From a bacterium (GTDB taxonomy: Bacteria > Actinomycetota > Acidimicrobiia > Acidimicrobiales > CATQHL01), in contig JAPOVS010000057.1 of NCBI GenBank assembly GCA_026708055.1, forward strand, positions 1 through 43,440: a stretch of 43,440 bases of DNA, read 5' to 3'. The first letter of the stretch is position 1. Each line of letters starts with the position of its first letter. The notes below the pieces were generated by a model, which saw only the letters and a program-made list of their open reading frames with translations, was not told the DNA's origin and did no database searches. Below, one piece after another: positions 8,096 to 19,202 of the stretch. Position numbers and translations under genes: made by a program.

Positions 8096-9181
8096 TCAGA
8101 AACCCAGGTGCCGCACCGAGGAGGGATACCCGTCAGCTGCCAGGGCGGTCTGCAACCGCTCGGCCAGGTCGGCGGCCACCACCATGATGAGCACACCCCG
8201 GTCACCCTCGGTCGAGTGGGCGATCTCCAGGTCGTAGATGTTCACGTCGACCTCGGTGGCGAGCGTGGCGATGCGGGCGACCTCGCCCGGCCGGTCCTTC
8301 ACGGGCACCCGCAGAACGGCCAGCTCGACGTCGGCGGGGATCCCCGAGGGCAGGTTGACTCGTGCGACGCGGGCCCGCTCCAGCAACGTGCGAAGCGTCT
8401 CGCGGTCGCCGCGCTCGACCACGTCGCGCATCTCCCCCAGCGCGTCGATGAGGCGTTCCAGCGAAGCGCAGATGGCGAGGCGGTTGGCGTCGCAGATGTC
8501 CAGCCAGATGTCGGAACCGCCGGCAGCCACCCGGGTCATGTCACGGAAGCCGCCGGCGGCGAGACGCTGCAGGACGGCCCGCTCGGCGGTCCGTTCATCG
8601 GCCAGGCACATCAGGGTGGCGGCGGTGAGGTGCGGCACATGCGACACCACCGATACCAGCATGTCGTGCAGGTCCGGCGACATGGTGACAGCTTCGGCGC
8701 CCAACTCGGCCACCACGGCGCGCACCGCTGCATAGGTCTCGTCCAGGGTCGCCACCCCCGGGGTCAGCACCCACACGGCGCCGCCGAACATGTCGGGCCG
8801 GGCGCCGGCGATGCCCACCTGCTCACTGCCGGCCATGGGGTGTCCGCCCACGAACCGCGGATGCTCCACGGCCTCGCAGATCGGTCCCTTCACGCTGCCC
8901 ACGTCTGTTACGACGCCGTTGCCGGACTCGAGGGCCTCCCGGGCCAGCCCGGGTATCGCCGCGGCCGGCGTGGCCACGAAGGTCACATCGGCGTGCGGGT
9001 TGTGTCCGACCTCGTTCACCGCTCCGAGGCGCAGCGCCTGGCGCGCCCGCAGTTCGTCGATGTCCGAACCCGTCACCCACCAGCCCGCGGCGCGCAGCCC
9101 CAGGCCGATGGATCCCCCGATGAGGCCGATCCCGTGAATCTGGACGCTGCCGGTGTCGGCGGCGGCCGCTCCCAGGCCCAT
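8096..9181 (-). CDS. tyrA: Prephenate dehydrogenase with C-terminal ACT domain
   Basis: TyrA oxidatively decarboxylates prephenate to 4-hydroxyphenylpyruvate. The 361-residue protein has an NAD-binding Rossmann motif HGIGLIGGSIG at about 16-26, DVGSVKG, the catalytic GGHPMAGSE histidine region, and the helical prephenate dehydrogenase domain with SHVPHLTAA. Residues from about 285 form an ACT domain (VPVKDRPGEVARI, VDVNIYDLEI), which suggests feedback regulation by an aromatic amino acid. The ATG at 9181 lies 6 bases downstream of the aroH stop. The first 12 residues precede family homology, so a slightly later start cannot be excluded. Confidence 0.94.
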   Translation of the reverse strand: MGLGAAAADTGSVQIHGIGLIGGSIGLGLRAAGWWVTGSDIDELRARQALRLGAVNEVGHNPHADVTFVATPAAAIPGLAREALESGNGVVTDVGSVKGPICEAVEHPRFVGGHPMAGSEQVGIAGARPDMFGGAVWVLTPGVATLDETYAAVRAVVAELGAEAVTMSPDLHDMLVSVVSHVPHLTAATLMCLADERTAERAVLQRLAAGGFRDMTRVAAGGSDIWLDICDANRLAICASLERLIDALGEMRDVVERGDRETLRTLLERARVARVNLPSGIPADVELAVLRVPVKDRPGEVARIATLATEVDVNIYDLEIAHSTEGDRGVLIMVVAADLAERLQTALAADGYPSSVRHLGF

Positions 9182-9187
9182 GCGTGC

Positions 9188-9559
9188 TCAGACGTCCAGG
9201 TCGGGGCGCAGTGAGGTCGCCGACCCCAGGTAGACGTGCTGCACCTCGTGGCGCTCCCGATCGGTGTAGAAGTGGATCAGCGTCCGGATCACGCCGGGGA
9301 GGGCACCCTCCACGTGCAGTTCCCGGGCGCACAGCAGCGGCACGTCGGCCAGCCCCAGCCGCTCACGCGCCGCCTGCGCGGGAAACGCCGAGTGGATGTC
9401 GTCGGTGGCGGTGAAGAAGATGCTGACGAGATCCTCGTTGGCAACGCCGTTGCGGGCGAAGGCCTCGCGCAGCAGCGCTTCGACCTGCGAGGCCACCTCT
9501 TCGGGTGTGTCCTCCGTGATGGCGACCGCTCCTCGCAGAGCTCGCAGATGGCGAGGCAC
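9188..9559 (-). CDS. aroH: Chorismate mutase, AroH class
   Basis: AroH-class enzymes rearrange chorismate to prephenate as trimers. The 123-residue product matches the class from its start (LRALRGAVAI, TPEEV) to its end. It carries the expected active-site residues in the RGA segment, ARELHVEGALPG and IRTLIHFYTD, and ends with VQHVYLGSATSLRPDL. I chose the GTG at 9559, which gives the typical length. The open frame runs to 9667 but would overlap the end of rluB by 56 bases with non-homologous residues. It directly precedes tyrA, which uses its product. Confidence 0.93.
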   Translation of the reverse strand: MPRHLRALRGAVAITEDTPEEVASQVEALLREAFARNGVANEDLVSIFFTATDDIHSAFPAQAARERLGLADVPLLCARELHVEGALPGVIRTLIHFYTDRERHEVQHVYLGSATSLRPDLDV

Positions 9560-9611
9560 GGCGGTGAATTCTACTGAACGCGCCGGCGCGGGCTCGCAGG
9601 TGGCCGCGGAT

Positions 9612-10367
9612 TCACCTCGGCGGCCCATCTCCCGGCGCCGGACCGACGAGCGAGGACTCCAGGGCACGCAACTCGGTCCGTGTGAGTTCCCGCCACTCGC
9701 CGGGCCCCAGTTGCGGGTCGCGCAACGGGCCGATACGGGTGCGGACCAGGCGCGTCACCGTGAGCCCCACGGCACCGCACATGCGGCGCACCTGGCGGTT
9801 GCGGCCCTCGGTCAGGACGATGCGCAGAAGCCCCCGCTGCGGGCTGGAGACCCGCGCCGGCGCGGTGAGGCCGTCGGAGAGTTCCACCCCGCTGCGCAGG
9901 GCGCGCAGCGCACCGGCACTGACGCGGCCCTCCACGGCCACGAGGTACTCCTTCTCGCATCCCGTCGAGGGGTGTATGACCCGCCGCGCCAGATCCCCGT
10001 CGTTGGTCAGCAGCAGCAGCCCCTCGCTGTCCATGTCCAGGCGACCCACCGGGTAGACGCGCGGTTCAGCGGGCAGTCCGTCCAGCACCGTCGGGCGCCC
10101 CTGAGGATCCGAGGCGGTACTCACCACGCCGACGGGCTTGTTCAGCAGGTAGTTCACCAGGTCGCTGCGCAGGGCGATCACCGCGCCGTCCACTTCGACG
10201 ACATCGACGTCGGCCCGCACACGTTGGCCGATCCGGGCCATCCGGCCGTTGACGCGGATCCGCCCCGCCCGGATCATCTCCTCGACGTGGCGGCGACTGG
10301 CGACCCCCGCCGCTGCCAGCACCTTCTGCAGCCGCTCGCCGCTGCCACCCGGCGCGGCGTCGCTCAC
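9612..10367 (-). CDS. rluB: 23S rRNA pseudouridine synthase, RluB/RsuA family
   Basis: The 251-residue protein has an N-terminal S4 RNA-binding domain (RLQKVLAAAGVASRR, then VNGRMARIGQRV) and a pseudouridine synthase domain. The catalytic aspartate is in VGRLDMDSEGLLLLTNDGDLA, and the conserved EGRNRQVRRM segment follows. The family isomerises uridine in the peptidyl transferase region of 23S rRNA. The GTG at 10367 overlaps the scpB stop as GTGA and follows the conserved scpA-scpB-rluB order. The open frame upstream of this start lies over scpB and lacks homology. Confidence 0.94.
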   Translation of the reverse strand: MSDAAPGGSGERLQKVLAAAGVASRRHVEEMIRAGRIRVNGRMARIGQRVRADVDVVEVDGAVIALRSDLVNYLLNKPVGVVSTASDPQGRPTVLDGLPAEPRVYPVGRLDMDSEGLLLLTNDGDLARRVIHPSTGCEKEYLVAVEGRVSAGALRALRSGVELSDGLTAPARVSSPQRGLLRIVLTEGRNRQVRRMCGAVGLTVTRLVRTRIGPLRDPQLGPGEWRELTRTELRALESSLVGPAPGDGPPR

Positions 10368-11026
10368 GCCGGGCGGTCGGGCGCCGGCTGCTCCTCCCCC
10401 GGCTCGCCCCCCGCCGGCTCCTTTCCGGGCTGCTCCGCCGCATCCTCCGGCGACCGGATGTGCCGGGGCCGCTCGCCGCCGCGCAGTGTGGCGTCGAGCG
10501 CTTCGGTGACCGCGGCATCGGGCACGAAGTCGCCCAGTGGCGGCAGGTCGGCCAGCGAGTCCAGCCCCAGGCTCTCCAGGAACAGTCCGGTGGTCCCGAA
10601 GAGCACCGCGTTGCCGGGCCCGGGGTCGCGAGCCACCTCGGTGGCGAGGCCCCGCCGCTGCAGCGTGCGCACGACACCGTCCACGTTCACCCCGCGAACG
10701 GCGGCGATCTGCGCCCGCGAGACGGGCTGCTTGTAGGCGATGATGCCGAGCGTCTCCAGGGCCGCGCCCGACAGCCGGGTCGGCTCGCGGGCCAGCACGA
10801 AACGCTCCACGTACGGGGCGCAGTCGGGGTGGCTGGCGAACCGGTAGCCGCCGGCCACCCGCTCCAGCACGAAGCCACGTTCCGCACACGACTCGGCCAG
10901 GTCGGCGAGGGCGTCCTCCACACCGGCCACCGAGATCTCCAGCAGTTGCGCCAAGAGTTGCGGCGGGACCGGCTCGGTGGTGACCATCAGCACCGCCTCC
11001 AGCGCCCGGCGGCGCTCGGCGTCCAT
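10364..11026 (-). CDS. scpB: Segregation and condensation protein B
   Basis: ScpB is the winged-helix partner of the Smc-ScpA condensin. The 220-residue product shows the family pattern: ALEAVLMVTTEPV near the N-terminus, GYRFASHPDCAPYV, and the hallmark ALETLGIIAYKQPVSRAQI, followed by RGVNVDGVVRTL. The C-terminal 45 residues are a Pro/Glu/Gly-rich disordered tail beyond the conserved domain. The ATG at 11026 overlaps the scpA stop as ATGA, so the two are probably translated in fixed ratio. Confidence 0.95.
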   Translation of the reverse strand: MDAERRRALEAVLMVTTEPVPPQLLAQLLEISVAGVEDALADLAESCAERGFVLERVAGGYRFASHPDCAPYVERFVLAREPTRLSGAALETLGIIAYKQPVSRAQIAAVRGVNVDGVVRTLQRRGLATEVARDPGPGNAVLFGTTGLFLESLGLDSLADLPPLGDFVPDAAVTEALDATLRGGERPRHIRSPEDAAEQPGKEPAGGEPGEEQPAPDRPA

Positions 11027-11796
11027 CAGGTCACGGTTTCGAGCACTCGCGGGGCGGGCATCGCCGCCTGCTCGCGCCACTCCACCACGATTCGCCCCAA
11101 GGGGCCGTCCTGGTGGAGTTCCACCCTGTTCTGCTTGAAGAGCTCCAGCAGCGCCAGGAAGTGGACCACCACCTCGCGGCGCCCGGGCAGCGCCTGGGTC
11201 AACTCGCCGAAGGTGGTGCGGCGGTGCGAGGGCAACCGCATCGCCAGGTCGGCGACCACGTCGCTCACCTGCAGCGTGTCGGCGGCCATGTGCGACAAGT
11301 CCACGGCGGGCGGCTCGGTTGCCTGCATCGCCCGGACGCAGGCGGTCGCCACATCGGAGGGCTCCACGTCGGCGAGCAGGTCCGGCAGCAGGTTGAGGTA
11401 GCGCGCCTCGGGTCCCACGGTGCGCGGCGAAGACAGCGCCGCCACGTCCGCCAAGCGCTGCAGGGCGGCGCCGGCCCGCCGGAACGTCTCGCATTCCAGC
11501 ATGCGCGCCAGCAGCCGGTCGCGGCCATCGAGCAGGTCGGCCTCCTCGTTGATGCCGTCGGTGGCGGGCTCGGGGAGCAGCTTGCGGCTCTTGAGGTCCA
11601 CGAGGGTGGAGGCCGTCAGCAGGAACTCGCTGGCGGAGGGAAGGTCGAGGGCCTCCATGCGGGCCACCTCGTCGAGAAAGTCCCGCACGAGGGGCGCCAG
11701 CGGGATGTCGCAGACGTCGATCTCGTGGCGCAGGACGAGGTGCATCAACAACTCGAGGGGCCCTTCGAACTGCGCGGTGCGCACCATCACAGCCAT
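11026..11796 (-). CDS. scpA: Segregation and condensation protein A (kleisin)
   Basis: ScpA bridges the Smc heads in chromosome condensation. The 256-residue protein begins with the kleisin N-domain signature FEGPLELLMHLV and IDVCDIPLAPLVRDFL. It then has the ASEFLLTASTLVDLKSRKLLP segment and ends with a winged-helix region containing VVHFLALLELFKQNRVEL. All are diagnostic of the family. The ATG at 11796 has TAGAAT 6 bases upstream and no ribosome binding site, so translation is probably leaderless. It heads the run scpA-scpB-rluB-aroH-tyrA-aroA-cmk and diverges from trpS. Confidence 0.95.
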   Translation of the reverse strand: MAVMVRTAQFEGPLELLMHLVLRHEIDVCDIPLAPLVRDFLDEVARMEALDLPSASEFLLTASTLVDLKSRKLLPEPATDGINEEADLLDGRDRLLARMLECETFRRAGAALQRLADVAALSSPRTVGPEARYLNLLPDLLADVEPSDVATACVRAMQATEPPAVDLSHMAADTLQVSDVVADLAMRLPSHRRTTFGELTQALPGRREVVVHFLALLELFKQNRVELHQDGPLGRIVVEWREQAAMPAPRVLETVT

Positions 11797-11802
11797 GCTC
11801 GG

Positions 11803-11808
11803 ATTCTA
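11803..11808 (-). promoter_or_regulatory. -10 box (TAGAAT) of the scpA operon
   Basis: TAGAAT on the minus strand ends 6 bases before the scpA ATG at 11796, implying a leaderless mRNA. It would drive the long scpA-to-cmk operon. Confidence 0.55.
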
Positions 11809-11920
11809 GATGGCGGGCCTCTGCGGGCAGGGGACCGAACCCGGTCGCCGATCCCGCTGATCCGGTCCTCCGGCGGTATGACGCATGAGCCCCTCAGGCC
11901 ACGGAACCCGGCGGCGGGGT

Positions 11921-11926
11921 TAGCCT
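11921..11926 (+). promoter_or_regulatory. -10 box (TAGCCT) of trpS
   Basis: TAGCCT lies 7 bases before the trpS GTG at 11934. The hexamer and spacing are identical to those of ispH. Confidence 0.55.
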
Positions 11927-11933
11927 TCCCGGC

Positions 11934-12917
11934 GTGCAGCGCGTCCTCTCCGGCATCCAGCCCAGCGGTGACGTCCATCTCGGCAACCTGCTGGGTGCCC
12001 TGCAGAACTGGGTGGCCGACCAGCACACCCACGAGTCGTTCCACCCCATCGTGGACCTGCACGCCGTGACCGTGCCCCAGGACCCCGCCGAGTTGCCGGC
12101 GGCCACGCTGCGCCTGGCGCAGATGCTGATGGCCGCCGGCCTCGACCCGGACATCTGCGTGCTGTTCGTGCAGAGTCACGTGCCCGAGCACACGCAACTG
12201 GCCTGGGTGCTGGAGTGCACCGCCGGCTTCGGCGAGCTGCGCCGCATGCACCAGTTCAAGGACAAGTCGGCCGACATGGACTTCGTGTGCGCGGGACTGT
12301 TCACCTACCCGGTGCTGCAGGCCGCCGACATCGTGCTGTACGACACCGACGTGGTGCCGGTGGGCGACGACCAGCGCCAGCACATCGAGTTGACCCGCGA
12401 CATCGCCCAGCGCTTCAACGCCCGCTACGGCGAGGTGCTGGTGGTGCCCGAGCACCGCATCCCGCCGGCAGGCGCCCGCGTGATGGACCTGCAGGAGCCC
12501 ACCCGCAAGATGTCGAAGTCCGCCGGCGAGGCGCCCGGCACCATCTGGCTGCTGGACGAGCCCGATACCGTGCGCCGCAAGATCCGCAGGGCGGTCACCG
12601 ACAGCGAGGCGGAGGTGCGCTTCGACCGGGAGGCCAAGCCGGGCGTGTCGAACCTGCTGGAGATCCTGGGGGCAGCCACGGCACGCAGCCCGCAGGAGGT
12701 CGCCGCCGGCTACGACCGCTACGGCCGGTTGAAGAACGACTGCGCCGAGGCGGTGGTGGCGTTGCTGGCGCCCATCCAGCAGCGTTTCGCCGAACTGAGC
12801 GCCGACCCCGGCGAGACCCGGGCGGCGCTGGCGGCCGGGGCCGAGACCGCCGGTGGGATCGCCGCGGCCACCATGGGCCGCGTGCGGGAGGCGATGGGGT
12901 TCCTCCCCCGCCGCTGA
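11934..12917 (+). CDS. trpS: Tryptophan--tRNA ligase
   Basis: TrpRS charges tRNA-Trp. The 327-residue class Ic synthetase shows the HIGH-equivalent SGDVHLGNLLGAL (HLGN at 15-18), FKDKSAD, the tryptophan-binding YPVLQAADI segment, VGDDQRQHIELTRDIA, and the KMSKS loop near residue 192. The GTG start at 11934 precedes the family N-terminus RVLSGIQPSG and has no ribosome binding site, only a -10 box at 7 bases. It is an isolated plus-strand gene between the divergent scpA operon and the convergent xerD. Its position between xerD and scpA is unusual for actinobacteria. Confidence 0.96.
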   Translation: MQRVLSGIQPSGDVHLGNLLGALQNWVADQHTHESFHPIVDLHAVTVPQDPAELPAATLRLAQMLMAAGLDPDICVLFVQSHVPEHTQLAWVLECTAGFGELRRMHQFKDKSADMDFVCAGLFTYPVLQAADIVLYDTDVVPVGDDQRQHIELTRDIAQRFNARYGEVLVVPEHRIPPAGARVMDLQEPTRKMSKSAGEAPGTIWLLDEPDTVRRKIRRAVTDSEAEVRFDREAKPGVSNLLEILGAATARSPQEVAAGYDRYGRLKNDCAEAVVALLAPIQQRFAELSADPGETRAALAAGAETAGGIAAATMGRVREAMGFLPRR

Positions 12918-12936
12918 ACCCGCGGCCCATCGGCAC

Positions 12937-12952
12937 CCCGGCTCCGGCCGGG
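12937..12952. terminator. Hairpin between convergent trpS and xerD
   Basis: CCCGGC-TCCG-GCCGGG is a perfect 6-bp GC stem in the 43-base gap between the convergent genes. No T tract follows, as is common for terminators in high-GC actinobacteria. Confidence 0.45.
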
Positions 12953-12960
12953 CGCCGCGC

Positions 12961-15723
<2,763 letters not shown>

Positions 15724-15737
15724 AGAGACAGGATGTG

Positions 15738-16505
15738 ATGTGTGTGACAGAAACACTCACCCACAACGACCTCGACGTCGACGACCTCGACGCGCTGTAC
15801 CCCGCGGGCGAGCCATTGCCTGAATCCCGACCCCATCGACGCGTCCGTGACAACGCAGCATCTGTGCTGGAGCAGCGCTTCGACAGTCGCGGCGACATCC
15901 TCGTCGCTTCCAACCTCAACCTCTACTACCGCGAGGGCGACCCCGCCGCGGTGATCGAACCCGATGTGCTCGTCGTCGCCGGCGTCGCCGCGGCGCAACT
16001 CCAGGACATTCAGAGTTACCGCACCTTCCAGCACGGCGGCTCACTGCTGTTCGTCCTCGAAGTCGCCTCCAAGGACACCGCAAGCGCCGACCGGGGGCGC
16101 AAACGCGCCACCTACGCCTCCATCGGCGTCGCCGAGTACTGGCGCGTCGACCCCACCGGCGGCGAACTCCACCCCGAGATCCTCCAAGGCGAACGGCTGC
16201 ACGACGGCCACTGGACGCCCATCGCCGTGACCGTCGACGGCGCCGGAACCGAGCGCGGCCACAGCACCGCCCTCGACCTCGACATCGCCTGGCGCGACGA
16301 CGAGTTGCTCTTCCACCTCCCCGGCAGCGACCAACCACTCAACAACCTTGCCCGCGCCGAGACCGCCCGCCGGCGAGCCGAGGCCGAGGCAGCGGCGCAG
16401 GCGGCAGAGGCAGCGGCGCAGGCGGCAGAGGTCGCGCGGCTGAAGGAACTGCTGCGCCGCCACGGCTCCCCCGAGGCCGGCCGAGCCCCGGACCCACCCG
16501 GGTAG
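15738..16505 (+). CDS. Uma2-family (DUF820) putative PD-(D/E)XK endonuclease with coiled-coil tail
   Basis: The 255-residue protein contains the Uma2 core with EPDVLVV (catalytic Asp), FVLEVASKDT (Glu motif), RKRATYASIGVAEYWRVDP and a downstream LHDGHW strand. Uma2 proteins have a restriction-endonuclease fold, are common in cyanobacteria and some actinobacteria, and have no settled role. Residues after about 205 form an Ala/Glu/Arg coiled coil, built partly from a perfect 21-base duplication at 16389-16430, making it longer than the usual 190 residues. I chose the ATG at 15738 because a TTG at 15711 would lie inside the -10 box. The gene interrupts the conserved recN-pyrG stretch on the opposite strand, suggesting later insertion. 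Confidence 0.82.
   Translation: MCVTETLTHNDLDVDDLDALYPAGEPLPESRPHRRVRDNAASVLEQRFDSRGDILVASNLNLYYREGDPAAVIEPDVLVVAGVAAAQLQDIQSYRTFQHGGSLLFVLEVASKDTASADRGRKRATYASIGVAEYWRVDPTGGELHPEILQGERLHDGHWTPIAVTVDGAGTERGHSTALDLDIAWRDDELLFHLPGSDQPLNNLARAETARRRAEAEAAAQAAEAAAQAAEVARLKELLRRHGSPEAGRAPDPPG
16389..16430 (+). repeat. Perfect 21-base tandem duplication in the Uma2-family gene
   Basis: Two identical 21-base units encode AAAQAAE twice in the C-terminal coiled coil. Slippage in a low-complexity region is the likely cause. Confidence 0.75.
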
Positions 16506-16597
16506 CAACAAGCAACACCGACCTGCCGCCAGGGGACGCGGAACATCTGGCCGTGGGGCGAGTCAGTTCGGCCGCCGGATTCCGGCCGGGTCGGTTG

Positions 16598-18199
16598 TCA
16601 GCCAGGGATCCTCTCGCGACGCTCGGTCGCCGCGCGGGCGAGCAGCTCGGCGGCGTGCTCGCGGGCCGAGCCGCTGTGGGGCGAGCCGGACAGCATGCGG
16701 GCCAACTCCACCAGCCGGCCGCCATCGTCGAGTGGCTGCGCCGTGATCCGCGCCTCGGAGCCGTCGTCGATCTTCTCGAGGCTCACATGGGCGTCGGCGT
16801 GGGCCGCCACCTGCGGCAGGTGGGTGACCACGAGGGTCTGGCGATCGGTCGCCAGCCTGGCGAGAGCGCGTCCCACCGCGGTGCCCGCCTCGCCGCCGAT
16901 TCCGGCGTCCACCTCGTCCAGCAGCACCGTCGGCGGCGCGGCCAGCAGCACCACATGCAGCGCCAGCATCGCCCGGGAGAGTTCCCCTCCCGACGCCACC
17001 TGCGCCAGCGGGGCCGGCGAGGCGCCCGAGTTCACCGCCAGCAAGTAGTCGATGTCATCGCCGGGATCTGCGCCGACGCGTAGCTGCAAGGAGGCGTTGG
17101 GCATCGCCAGCTGCTGCAGCTCGGCGGTCACTGCCTGCGCCAATGCGGGGGCGGCACGGCGGCGGCCCTCTCCCAGACGTGCCGCCTCGGCGCGCTCTCG
17201 CTCCCGCGCTTCCTCCAGGTCGGCCCCCAGCCGTGCGGCAACTCCCTCGGCATCCTGCAAATCCTCCAGCCGGCGGCGCGCCTCGGCGGCGAAGGCCATC
17301 ACGTCGGCCAGGGTGGCGCCGTAACGGCGGCGCAGCCCGGCGAGCAGGGCGCGGCGCTCGACGACCTCCGCCAGCCGCACCGGATCCTCTCTGACCTCCT
17401 CCGCCAGTCTGCGGAGTTCGGCGGCCACGTCGCCGGCCTCCTCGGCCAAGTGGCGGAGCCTGCCGGCCACGGTGTCCAACGGCTCGAAGCGGTCGATTTG
17501 ACTCTGGGCCTCCCCCAGGGCCTCCCCGCCGGGGCCGTCGGCGCCGAGCAGGTAGGCGGCTCCCGCGGCGGCCTCGCGGATGGCCGCCGCTTCGGTCAGC
17601 AGCCGCTCGGTCGCTTCGAGGTGCTGCTCCTCGTCGGGGTCGCTGAGGCCGGCGGCGTCGAGGGTGGCCACCTGATGCTCCAAGACGTCCAGCTCGCGGG
17701 CGCGTGCCCGCTCGTCGCCGCCGAGCGCCGCCAGCCGTCCGCTCAGCTCGGCGCAGCGCCGACGCGCCTCGGCCAGCGGGGCTGTGTCGAGGTCGGCGAA
17801 CCGGTCGAGCGCGTCGAGCCGCATCGCAGGGCGCAGCAGAGCTTGATGGTTGTGCTGGCTGCAGATGTCCACCCTGCCGCCGACGGCTTCCTGCAGGGCG
17901 CTCACCGAGGCCAGATGCCCGTCGAGGTAGGCGCGGGCGCGACCGCCCGTGGGCACAACCCTGCGCACCACCAACTCCGCACCGTCGCCGTCCACGAAGC
18001 GCCCCTCCACCTCCGCCTCGGTGGCGCCGCGGCGGACCAGCCCCGGACTTGCCCGCCCCCCTGCCAGCAGCCCGACCGCCTGGGTCAGCAGCGTCTTGCC
18101 GGCGCCGGTCTCGCCGGTGAGCACCGTCATGCCGCCCTCGAATTCGAGGGCCATCTCGTCGATCAGCACCATGTTGCGGACGACGAGGTCGGTCAGCAT
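16598..18199 (-). CDS. recN: DNA repair protein RecN
   Basis: RecN is an SMC-like ATPase acting in double-strand break repair. The 533-residue protein has the Walker A motif GETGAGKT at 29-36 and a long coiled-coil arm rich in Glu, Ala and Arg (about 150-360). The ABC signature ASGGELSRAMLAL and Walker B TVLLDEVDAGIGG follow, then a VVTHLPQVAAHAD segment with the switch histidine. Length is close to the usual 550. The ATG at 18199 fits the family start LTDLVVRNMVLID. It lies downstream of nadK and tlyA, the usual actinobacterial order. The gap to the convergent Uma2 gene holds only a weak hairpin. Confidence 0.95.
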   Translation of the reverse strand: MLTDLVVRNMVLIDEMALEFEGGMTVLTGETGAGKTLLTQAVGLLAGGRASPGLVRRGATEAEVEGRFVDGDGAELVVRRVVPTGGRARAYLDGHLASVSALQEAVGGRVDICSQHNHQALLRPAMRLDALDRFADLDTAPLAEARRRCAELSGRLAALGGDERARARELDVLEHQVATLDAAGLSDPDEEQHLEATERLLTEAAAIREAAAGAAYLLGADGPGGEALGEAQSQIDRFEPLDTVAGRLRHLAEEAGDVAAELRRLAEEVREDPVRLAEVVERRALLAGLRRRYGATLADVMAFAAEARRRLEDLQDAEGVAARLGADLEEARERERAEAARLGEGRRRAAPALAQAVTAELQQLAMPNASLQLRVGADPGDDIDYLLAVNSGASPAPLAQVASGGELSRAMLALHVVLLAAPPTVLLDEVDAGIGGEAGTAVGRALARLATDRQTLVVTHLPQVAAHADAHVSLEKIDDGSEARITAQPLDDGGRLVELARMLSGSPHSGSAREHAAELLARAATERRERIPG

Positions 18200-18294
18200 G
18201 CCGGGCCCCCGGTGCGGGCTGCGCCCCTCTTCCTCTGGTGCACGTGCTCTCCCCGCGGTCTCTTACGTCGCTGCGGGCGGTGCGCAGCGGCGGC

Positions 18295-19152
18295 TCAACG
18301 GTTTCCGAGGCCGAACTTGGCCTTCAGGATGTCATCGAAGTGACGGTGATCGAAGCTCACCAAGCGGGCCGGGCGGTCCGAGGCGGTGCACTCCACGGTG
18401 CCGCCGGGGTGCAGCACCCGGCAGACGTCGCCGTCGACCGACAGCGCAGCAGGGTGCTCGGACTCCACGTCGATGCGCAGCGTGGTGTCCGGCGGCAGCA
18501 CCAGCGAGCGGTCGAACAGCGAGTGCGGCGACACGGGCGTCACGACGAGCGCCTGATGCGTGGGGGCCAGGATAGGGCCCCGCACGCTCAGCGAGTACGC
18601 CGTTGACCCTGTGGGCGACGCCACGATGAGGCCGTCGGCCCGGTAGGTGGTGAAGTGGCGGCCGTCGACGCTGAGGCTGAGACGCACGCTGCGCCCCCGG
18701 TCCAACTTCTCCACGACGGCCTCGTTCAGTGCCGCCAGCGGCGTCCCGGCGGCGTCGCTGCCTGCGGTGGACACCCGCACCGCCAGGCGCATCCGCTCGA
18801 TGATGCCGAACTCTCCGGCCAGCCAGCGGTCGATGGCTGAGCGGGCGTCGCCGGGCTCTACCTCGGCCAGGTACGCGAGCTCCCCGAAGTTGACGCCCAG
18901 CACCGCCGCGCCGGCGTCGGCCGCCAGGCGGACCGCTCGCAGGATGCTGCCGTCGCCGCCGAGGCTCACCACCAGGTCCGCCTCGCCGACATCGGCGTCG
19001 GCGCAGGCCAGTTCGGGCAGGTCGGCCGAATGGGCGTCGGGGCCCGGCAGCCCCACCTCGTGACCCTCGGCCGCCAGCCAGCCGGCCAGCTCCTGCGCCA
19101 GCAGGCGCGCCGGGGGGCGCCGCGGATGCACGACGAGAGCGAAACGAGCCAC
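18295..19152 (-). CDS. nadK: NAD kinase
   Basis: NadK phosphorylates NAD to NADP. The 285-residue protein has the signature SLGGDGSILRA (GGDGS at 65-69, with Ser where Thr is more common), VNFGELAYLAEV in the position of the usual NxGxLGFL block, and DGLIVASPTGSTAYSLSVRGPI. The GTG at 19152 is preceded at 6 bases by TAGTCT, so the transcript is probably leaderless. It lies between tlyA and recN, as expected for the conserved tlyA-nadK-recN cluster. Confidence 0.95.
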   Translation of the reverse strand: MARFALVVHPRRPPARLLAQELAGWLAAEGHEVGLPGPDAHSADLPELACADADVGEADLVVSLGGDGSILRAVRLAADAGAAVLGVNFGELAYLAEVEPGDARSAIDRWLAGEFGIIERMRLAVRVSTAGSDAAGTPLAALNEAVVEKLDRGRSVRLSLSVDGRHFTTYRADGLIVASPTGSTAYSLSVRGPILAPTHQALVVTPVSPHSLFDRSLVLPPDTTLRIDVESEHPAALSVDGDVCRVLHPGGTVECTASDRPARLVSFDHRHFDDILKAKFGLGNR

Positions 19153-19158
19153 ATGCTC

Positions 19159-19164
19159 AGACTA
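19159..19164 (-). promoter_or_regulatory. -10 box (TAGTCT) of nadK
   Basis: TAGTCT on the minus strand ends 6 bases before the nadK GTG at 19152. This predicts a leaderless nadK-recN transcript. Confidence 0.5.
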
Positions 19165-19202
19165 CGAGACTGCCGAGCAATGCTGCGGCCCGCCTACCTG
19201 AG

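Noticed and set aside
16566-16590. A GCCGG-ATT-CCGGC hairpin between the Uma2 gene and recN, possibly a decayed repeat copy or terminator
   Set aside because: The stem is only 5 bp and just 10 bases match the repeat family, too little to call either.
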